Positions 58,663 to 64,000 of a stretch of DNA of 64,000 nt are shown piece by piece; within the stretch, counting starts at the first letter, position 1, and every line of letters starts with the position of its first letter. Position numbers and translations under genes: made by a program. This stretch comes from Hyphomicrobiales bacterium. Lineage in GTDB: Bacteria > Pseudomonadota > Alphaproteobacteria > Rhizobiales > Rhizobiaceae. A model generated the notes under the pieces. It searched no databases and was not told where the DNA came from. It worked only from the letters and a program-made list of their open reading frames with translations. Location of the stretch: contig UCCS01000065.1 in the NCBI GenBank assembly GCA_900470965.1, positions 1-64,000 of the forward strand, in the 5' to 3' direction.

Positions 58663-59541
58663 ATGAACGGAAGCGATCGATCGTCATCGGTGCTCAGAGA
58701 GCATTTCGAAGAGCACAGAACCAAGCTCAGCCGGTCGGAACTGGCAGTAGCAGAGCATCTGGTGAAGATGCCGATTGATGTGCTGATTTTCCGCAGCGCC
58801 GAGGAGATCGCCGCCGAAACCGGCACCAGCGATGCGACCGTTATCCGGACGGCCAAGCGCCTCGGCTTTTCCGGCCTGCCGGAGCTGAAGCGGGTATCGG
58901 GCCGCGTCATGGCGCGCACCATTTCCACCAGCGAGCGTCTGGAACAGCGTTTCCGCGCCACCGGCGATGATCTGGAAAAGGTTGCGACGCAGATGTTTGC
59001 GACCGCCCGTGAGGTGCTGACCTCCACCGAGGAGCAGATGGATGGCGCGATGCTCGCCGCCGCCATCTCGCTCGTCGAAGAGGCCGATACCGTCTGGTGC
59101 ATCGGCATGGGCACAGCCGAGGTCGAGGCGCGCCATTGTTCGATTGCGCTTAGTCGCGCCGGCGTGCGCACCCGCTGTTCCGGCGCCTCGGGTTTTACGC
59201 TTGCCAATGAGCTGATCGATCTGCGTCCCGCCGACGTCATCGTCATGTTCCATGCCGTACGTGAGACCGCCGAATTCAAGCTCATCGTCCGGCAGCTCCG
59301 GGATATCGGCTGCAAGGTCATTCTGGTTTGCGGTGTGCAGCTGCGCGCCAATTATGTCGATAAGGTCTCGGCCATTTTGACCTGCATCGGTTCGCCCTCG
59401 AAGCTGGCAAGCTGGAGCATCGGCGCCATCGTTGTGGCCGATCTGCTTGCCTATGGCGTTGCGGTCCGTAACCAGCAGCAGGCGACGGATGCCAAGAAGC
59501 GTCTCGCCGACCTGCGCGACCAGGCGCTGCGCAACGACTGA
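58663..59541 (+). CDS. RpiR/MurR-family regulator with SIS domain
   Basis: 292 aa. N-terminal helix-turn-helix (KLSRSELAVAEHLVKMPIDVLIFRSAEEIAAETGTSDATVIRTAKRLGFSGLPELKR) and a sugar-isomerase (SIS) domain (VWCIGMGTAEVEARHCSIALSRAGVRTR, then DVIVMFHAVRETAEFKLIVRQLRDIGCKVILV). Members usually sense phosphorylated sugars. Here the nearest co-directional gene is a FecA-like TonB receptor, not a sugar pathway, so its target may be the receptor. ATG at 58663 follows AGGGCGG. Confidence 0.9.
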   Translation: MNGSDRSSSVLREHFEEHRTKLSRSELAVAEHLVKMPIDVLIFRSAEEIAAETGTSDATVIRTAKRLGFSGLPELKRVSGRVMARTISTSERLEQRFRATGDDLEKVATQMFATAREVLTSTEEQMDGAMLAAAISLVEEADTVWCIGMGTAEVEARHCSIALSRAGVRTRCSGASGFTLANELIDLRPADVIVMFHAVRETAEFKLIVRQLRDIGCKVILVCGVQLRANYVDKVSAILTCIGSPSKLASWSIGAIVVADLLAYGVAVRNQQQATDAKKRLADLRDQALRND

Positions 59542-59579
59542 CCTCCACGGCAATATCTTTGCAATTTCATCCGCATGAA

Positions 59580-59635
59580 AATAAACATGAGAAATTAAGT
59601 TATGTTTATTGAAATGCAAACTACAATATTGTAGT
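59580..59635. promoter_or_regulatory. two dyads upstream of the TonB receptor gene
   Basis: AATAAACAT-N13-ATGTTTATT (59580-59610) and the perfect 16-bp palindrome ACTACAATATTGTAGT (59620-59635). Both lie in the AT-rich gap between the RpiR gene and the receptor gene. They do not match the Irr or RirA consensus I know; an RpiR site is possible. Confidence 0.6.
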
Positions 59636-59687
59636 CACCACGACATGACGCCGTGCAGCAGCGGCGTTGACTGTCGGGGTTATTTGC

Positions 59688-59780
59688 ATGACGCGCCTGT
59701 TTCATCGCAGCAAGACGGCTGAAGTCCGTCCCTTCTCCCATAAGACCGTGCCCAGACGCCGATACCGGCGTAACGGCTGA
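59688..59780 (+). CDS. possible small basic peptide
   Basis: 30-codon frame starting MTRLFHRSKT and ending RRRYRRNG, with GGGG 8 bases before the ATG, 111 bases before the receptor start. Very basic. Could be a leader peptide or chance; no family recognised. Confidence 0.3.
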   Translation: MTRLFHRSKTAEVRPFSHKTVPRRRYRRNG

Positions 59781-59890
59781 TATAGTCAGATAATCATTCA
59801 ACAAAAACAGTCTCTTGCACCGGAATGCCTAGGCATTTCCGGCAAGGTTCCCTGTTGCCCGAATTTCTCGAACGCCTACGGAAAACTCCC

Positions 59891-62059
59891 ATGATTGCCC
59901 CCAAACTCCAAGGAAAGCAGCTCGCTCTCACCGTCGCCCTTCTGGCATCCGCCACATCGGCACTGGCACAGGAAGCAGCCAACGGCACCGTCACTCAGCT
60001 CGAAACGATCAAGATCACCGGCAACTGGCTGGAAGAGCCGAACGAGGAGAAGGTGCTGAAACATCCCGGCGCCCGCACGATCCTCGATCGCCAACAGTTC
60101 GAAGAGCGCGGCGCGCAGGATATCCGCGATGCGTTGAACCAGATCCCCGGCGTCCAGGTGCAGGAAGCCAATGGTACCGGCGGCAGCGATGTGTCGCTTA
60201 ACCTCGGCGTGCGCGGTCTGACCTCGCGCCTGTCGCCACGCTCCACCGTATTGATGGACGGCATCCCGCTGGCTTACGCGCCCTATGGCCAGCCGCAGCT
60301 TTCGCTCTTTCCGCTGACGCTCGGAAATGTCGAAACGATCGACGTCGTGCGCGGCGCCGGCTCCGTACGCTACGGACCGCAGAATGTCGGCGGCATTATC
60401 AACTTCGTCACCCGTCCGATCCCGGAGGATTTCACCGCTCGCTTCTCCTCGGGCGCGGAGATCGCCGGCAACAACGGCCACGTCAAGGCGACGCCGAATT
60501 TCCTGATCGGCGGTACCAATGTTGACGGCCTTGGTGCGGCCATCCTCTATTCCGGAATCCACGGCGAAGGCTATCGTGACGCCAACGACCGCACCGATAT
60601 CGACGATATCATTGCCAAGGGCGCTTACGAGTTTTCGGATACGGACAAGCTCGGCATCCAGTTCCATCACTATGAGGGCGAGGGCAAGATGCCCGGCGGC
60701 CTGACGAGCGCCGAATATGAGGCCGATCCCTACCAGTCGACACGCCGCTACGACGATTTCAGCGGTCGCCGCAACGATATCTCGCTGCGCTACCAGCATG
60801 ACGATGGCGACAACAATTTCGAAGTGCTGACCTACTACGTGGATTCCTTCCGCGGCAGCCATGTGGAGCAGCAGGGCACAGGCGCCAGCGCCGGCCTCTA
60901 TCGCCTGACGTCTGCTCCGCGCAGCTACAGCTATTTCGGCATCGAGCCGCGCTATTCCCGCCTGATCGAGCTCGGCGGCATTACCCAGGAGGTGACCGTC
61001 GGCTATCGGTATCTCTGGGAAGAAAGCTCGGAAGTCGCGTCCCGCACGGCTTTCTACAACAGAGCCTCCGGCATCGATCCGACCACGCGTAGCTCGCCCA
61101 CCTACCAGACGAGCGATGGCGGCACGATTGCCCATGCTTTCTACATCGACGACAAGATCGAGATCGGCGACTGGACCATCACACCGGGCATTCGCTACGA
61201 GATGATCAGCACGCACAACGATGTCGTGAATTTCGGCACCAGTGGTGCGGTCACCAGCTCGCTCTCTCCCTCGGTCGAGGCGAACGAAGCCCTGCCGACA
61301 TTGTCGGCTTCCTACCGGCTCAGCAATGAGTTGACCGTCTTCGGCAATGTCGGCGTCTCCTTCGGCCCGCAGCAATACAGCCAACTCGCATCCACCACGG
61401 ATGGCCTGCATCCCGAGAAGGCGACGACCTACGAAATCGGCCTGCACTATGAGGGCGATAACTGGAACGCTGAGCTGACTGCCTTCAATATCGACTTCGA
61501 CAAGGAACTCTATCTCGGCCGCACCATCGTCGGCGAGGGCATCTGGACAGATCTCGGCGCCACCCGCCACCGCGGCATCGAATCCGCCATCAACTACGAT
61601 ATCGGCGATGTCGTGCCCGCACTCGACGGCCTGTCGCTGTCGGCAAGCTACACCTACACCGAGGCGACCTATGAAGCCGGCGCCTTCGAAGGCCGCGACC
61701 TGCCGTTCTATTCGCGTCAGGTCGCCTCGCTCGGCGCGCGCTACCGCTACGATGACTGGATCTTCAATGCCGACCTGCAGGCCCAGTCAAAGCAGCATTC
61801 GCCGGGATCTGCCGATGCCGGCGCGACCTATGTGACGGAAGAGGATGCGACAGGCCGCCTCGGCGATATTCCGGGCTACGGCACCGTCAACCTGCGCGTC
61901 GCCTATCAGCCGGAAGACAAGAAGAATGCCCCGCAATTTGCCTTCGGCGTGAAGAACCTGTTCGACAAGGAGTATTTCACCCGCTCGACGGACAATAATG
62001 GCGGCAAGTTCGTGGGCCAGCCGCGCACATTCTTCGTCAACGCATCGATCGCCTTTTAA
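59891..62059 (+). CDS. TonB-dependent siderophore receptor (FecA-like)
   Basis: 722-aa outer-membrane receptor. Signal peptide ends near TSALAQ; an early TonB-box-like stretch (TVTQLETIKITG), the plug domain (HPGARTILDRQQFEERGAQDIRDALNQIPGVQVQE ... VRGAGSVRYGPQNVGGIINFVT) and a 22-strand barrel ending in ...FFVNASIAF, with a terminal Phe for outer-membrane insertion. The plug resembles FecA, so ferric citrate or another ferric siderophore is the likely ligand. No ferric-citrate transport genes or FecI/FecR pair is adjacent. ATG at 59891 is chosen because it gives the signal peptide. Confidence 0.92.
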   Translation: MIAPKLQGKQLALTVALLASATSALAQEAANGTVTQLETIKITGNWLEEPNEEKVLKHPGARTILDRQQFEERGAQDIRDALNQIPGVQVQEANGTGGSDVSLNLGVRGLTSRLSPRSTVLMDGIPLAYAPYGQPQLSLFPLTLGNVETIDVVRGAGSVRYGPQNVGGIINFVTRPIPEDFTARFSSGAEIAGNNGHVKATPNFLIGGTNVDGLGAAILYSGIHGEGYRDANDRTDIDDIIAKGAYEFSDTDKLGIQFHHYEGEGKMPGGLTSAEYEADPYQSTRRYDDFSGRRNDISLRYQHDDGDNNFEVLTYYVDSFRGSHVEQQGTGASAGLYRLTSAPRSYSYFGIEPRYSRLIELGGITQEVTVGYRYLWEESSEVASRTAFYNRASGIDPTTRSSPTYQTSDGGTIAHAFYIDDKIEIGDWTITPGIRYEMISTHNDVVNFGTSGAVTSSLSPSVEANEALPTLSASYRLSNELTVFGNVGVSFGPQQYSQLASTTDGLHPEKATTYEIGLHYEGDNWNAELTAFNIDFDKELYLGRTIVGEGIWTDLGATRHRGIESAINYDIGDVVPALDGLSLSASYTYTEATYEAGAFEGRDLPFYSRQVASLGARYRYDDWIFNADLQAQSKQHSPGSADAGATYVTEEDATGRLGDIPGYGTVNLRVAYQPEDKKNAPQFAFGVKNLFDKEYFTRSTDNNGGKFVGQPRTFFVNASIAF

Positions 62060-62160
62060 AAGCATGTCGCGCAAAAGTGTGCAGCGGTTTTGCTGCAACG
62101 ACATGCGAAAACAAGAGCCTAAAGCGTGGCAAGCGAATCTGAAAGATCGCGACATGCTTT
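62059..62160. repeat. RIME-type element, copy 2
   Basis: 102 bp bounded by perfect 13-base inverted ends AAAGCATGTCGCG / CGCGACATGCTTT. It contains CGCAAAAGTGTGCAGCGGTTTTG and GCGAATCTGAAAGATCGCG, and is homologous throughout to the element at 54858-54956. It starts at the last base of the receptor gene stop. Confidence 0.88.
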
Positions 62161-62254
62161 AAGGGCCTGATCAATCCATCCGTCGGATGGAAATTCGCAC
62201 TGACCTTTCCTAGATTAAAAGGTGCCGGATTTTTCACCGACGGCCGGATCGGCT

Positions 62255-62280
62255 GGAACGATGGATACCCAAATCCCGTT
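62255..62280 (+). promoter_or_regulatory. general stress (EcfG-type) promoter
   Basis: GGAAC (62255-62259), a 17-base spacer, CGTT (62277-62280). This is the alphaproteobacterial EcfG consensus. It lies 31 bases before the ATG at 62312, with AAGGA in the expected leader. Confidence 0.75.
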
Positions 62281-62311
62281 TCATATCGGCCAGATAAGAA
62301 GGAATATGGTC

Positions 62312-62605
62312 ATGCGTACGGTCATTGCAGCAGCCTCGATCATTCTTCTCGGGTTCGCCGCTCCGGCCTTCTCCCAGGCCCTCGGTGATATGGACTATTC
62401 CGGACGCTTCGGCGGCATGCCGCCCGGCACGGTGCCGGACGCGGAATCAAGTAATGCTTTTTCGATTCCGCTCGATCCCGTCGAGAGCGACAATATCACA
62501 GTCGTTATTCCGTCCGACCGGACGGCTTGCCCGCGGCCCGGCACGAGCGCCTATCGCACGGCCGAGCGTGACGGCACGCTGGCTACCGCCTGCCGCCGAC
62601 GGTAA
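62312..62605 (+). CDS. small secreted protein of unknown function
   Basis: 97 aa with a clear signal peptide (ASIILLGFAAPAFS, cut before QALGD). The mature 75 residues are polar, with GRFGGMPPGTVPDAES and a single-pair Cys pattern (RTACPRPG ... LATACRRR) that could form a disulfide in the periplasm. No family recognised. ATG at 62312 follows AAGGA by 8 bases; the ATG at 62306 is too close to it. It sits behind an EcfG-type promoter, so it is probably a general-stress protein. Confidence 0.75.
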   Translation: MRTVIAAASIILLGFAAPAFSQALGDMDYSGRFGGMPPGTVPDAESSNAFSIPLDPVESDNITVVIPSDRTACPRPGTSAYRTAERDGTLATACRRR

Positions 62606-62628
62606 GTTAAATTCCAGTGCAGGAACGG

Positions 62629-64000
62629 CTATTTGCCGTTCTTGTGCAGGATCACGCCAAGCTCATGCCACTCACGCCCGTCTCGCTGGATAAGCTCGTC
62701 GGCGCAGGCCGGTCCCATGCTGCCGGGTGCGTAAGGGTCCGGCACGCTCTGATCTTTCGCCCACTCATCCAGGAACGGCTGTACCGCCGCCCAGCCGGCC
62801 TCGATGCCGTCGGCGCGCTGAAATAGCGTCTGGTCGCCGATGAAGAGGTCGTAGAGTAGCGATTCATAACCTGTCGTCTTGCCGATATCGAATTTGTCGG
62901 CATAGCGGAAATCCAGCGAAACCGGCACGGTGTCGACGGATTGTCCCGGCGACTTGATGGAAATCTCCATGCTCATGCCCTCATCGGGCTGCACCTGGAT
63001 GACGAGCCTGTTCGGCGGCAGACGGCGGTTGACCTCGGTTTCGCGGAACTGCGCGAAAGGAACTGGCTGGAAGGTAATGACGATTTCCGTATCGCGTGCC
63101 GTCATCGCCTTGCCGGTGCGCAGATAGAAGGGAACGCCGGCCCAGCGCCAGGTATCGGCGTAGAGCTTCAGCGCCACATAGGTCTCGGTCTTGCTGGCGG
63201 GCGAAATATCCTTTGTATCGCGATAAGCGGGCAAGTCGGTACCGTTGAGCGGACCGGCGGTATAGGCCCCGCGTACGCCATTCGCCTTTGCTTCCTCCGG
63301 CGTGTAGATGCGCAGAGCCTTCAGCACCTTGCTCTTCTCGTTACGGATCGCCTCGGCGTCGAAACTGTTCGGCGGCTCCATGGCGATCATTGCCAGAAGC
63401 TGGAAGAGATGGTTGGGGATCATGTCGCGCAACGCGCCGGTCGCGTCGTAGAACTTCCCGCGCATACCGACATCGACGATCTCCGAGGCGGTGATCTGTA
63501 CGTGGTCGATATAGCGATTGTTCCACAGCGACTCGATCATCATGTTGGCGAAGCGCGCCGTCATCAGGTTCTGCACTGTTTCCTTGCCGAGGAAATGGTC
63601 GAGCCGGTAGACTTGGCTTTCCTCCACGCGGGCGAGGATGCGTGCATTCAAGGCGCGGGCCGAGGCGAGATCGGTGCCGAAGGGCTTCTCGATCGCAACA
63701 CGACGGAAGCAACCGCCGCTTTCGTCCATCAGTCCGAGATCCGCAAGTTTCTCGACGATCGGCCCGAAGAAGCTTGGCGGCACGGCGAGATAGAAGGCTG
63801 CATTGCAGGTCGTGCCAAGGCGCTTGCCGATTTCGAGGAAGATATCATCCTTGGTGAAATCGCCCTGCAGATAGGAGATCCGTGACCGCAGGCTCTCCCA
63901 GACCTCGTCCTTGCCAGTTACTTCCTCGCCATCGAGATGGGTGAGGAAAGCGTCCAGCCGCTGGCGCAGGAATTCATCGTCACCAGGCTCGATGCCGACG
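62629..64000 (-). CDS. zwf: glucose-6-phosphate 1-dehydrogenase (partial, runs off the window)
   Basis: At least 457 codons are inside the window; the 5' end lies beyond base 64000, so the start is not seen. The active-site signature reads RLDHFLGKE in place of the usual RIDHYLGKE, followed by WNNRYIDHVQITASE and the substrate region GRGKFYD-like GMRGKFYDATGALRDMIPNHLFQ. It makes 6-phosphogluconolactone and NADPH for the Entner-Doudoroff route. The divergent signature suggests a second rhizobial paralogue, and no pgl or edd follows it here. Confidence 0.93.
   Translation of the reverse strand, partial: VGIEPGDDEFLRQRLDAFLTHLDGEEVTGKDEVWESLRSRISYLQGDFTKDDIFLEIGKRLGTTCNAAFYLAVPPSFFGPIVEKLADLGLMDESGGCFRRVAIEKPFGTDLASARALNARILARVEESQVYRLDHFLGKETVQNLMTARFANMMIESLWNNRYIDHVQITASEIVDVGMRGKFYDATGALRDMIPNHLFQLLAMIAMEPPNSFDAEAIRNEKSKVLKALRIYTPEEAKANGVRGAYTAGPLNGTDLPAYRDTKDISPASKTETYVALKLYADTWRWAGVPFYLRTGKAMTARDTEIVITFQPVPFAQFRETEVNRRLPPNRLVIQVQPDEGMSMEISIKSPGQSVDTVPVSLDFRYADKFDIGKTTGYESLLYDLFIGDQTLFQRADGIEAGWAAVQPFLDEWAKDQSVPDPYAPGSMGPACADELIQRDGREWHELGVILHKNGK

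Noticed and set aside
59876..61570. 564-codon open frame on the minus strand
   Set aside because: Mirror of the TonB receptor gene; shows only shadow composition.

Overview
The window looks like the chromosome of a fast-growing member of the Rhizobiaceae (Rhizobium or Agrobacterium type). Base composition is high in G+C, with dense short operons. Typical rhizobial genes are a betI-betB-betA choline cluster with a GATTGA-type operator, an R. etli-type (class 3) asparaginase, OhrR/Ohr, a TAT-translocated repetitive protein, twin L,D-transpeptidase lipoproteins and a FecA-like receptor. Intergenic palindromic repeats resemble the rhizobial RIME family. I see no rRNA, tRNA, CRISPR array, IS transposase, prophage or conjugation gene, so this is core or near-core chromosome and not an island.

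Layout. 1-3.1 kb: periplasmic protease DegP, divergent from a LacI-family regulator. 3.1-7.2 kb: sulfate assimilation operon cysH-cysD-cysN, divergent from a cysteine-rich Rrf2 regulator. 7.3-10.5 kb: two small envelope proteins, a flavodoxin, an ECF41-type sigma factor with a textbook own promoter, and a RelE/ParE-type toxin-antitoxin pair. 10.5-14.4 kb: choline to glycine betaine genes betI-B-A. 14.4-18.5 kb: an HdeD-like membrane protein, a ParD-like antitoxin without a toxin, an EAL-CBS-GGDEF protein and a quinone oxidoreductase. 18.5-23.2 kb: two MFS exporters around a four-cysteine helix-turn-helix regulator, then L-asparaginase. 23.2-28.3 kb: a membrane protein of unknown function, a DeoR regulator divergent from a deoxyribosyltransferase-like protein, two glutathione S-transferases, a YjbR protein and a LysR regulator. 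28.3-38.4 kb: a Tat-exported beta-helix protein, a PAS-GAF-GGDEF-EAL protein, a phosphodiesterase, hydrolases, and an ATP-dependent DNA ligase with its partner exonuclease. 38.5-43.0 kb: two L,D-transpeptidases and a LysR/MFS pair. 43.0-51.4 kb: OhrR/Ohr, a di-haem peroxidase divergent from an acid phosphatase, MerR plus aldo-keto reductase, and MarR plus DUF899-DUF1579-VOC. 51.4-59.5 kb: ABC-F ATPase, acetyltransferase, membrane hydrolase, PhnA-like protein, HerA-like ATPase, DUF2267, metallophosphoesterase and RpiR regulator. 59.6-64 kb: a TonB-dependent receptor, a small secreted protein behind a general-stress promoter, and a glucose-6-phosphate dehydrogenase cut by the window end.

Most of the region is small regulator-target modules, many for oxidative, electrophile or envelope stress. 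In many of them the operator can be read directly: an ECF41 promoter, a BetI box, a MerR promoter with a 19-base spacer, OhrR-type dyads, a 26-bp dyad for the four-cysteine regulator, triple direct repeats for DeoR, and perfect palindromes before LysR, MarR, DUF2267 and the TonB receptor gene. I do not see a large undescribed system. The best leads are the DeoR/deoxyribosyltransferase unit, the four-cysteine regulator with its exporter, the RpiR-linked TonB receptor, the glutathione S-transferase leader hairpin, and the repeat that encodes the end of an MFS protein.
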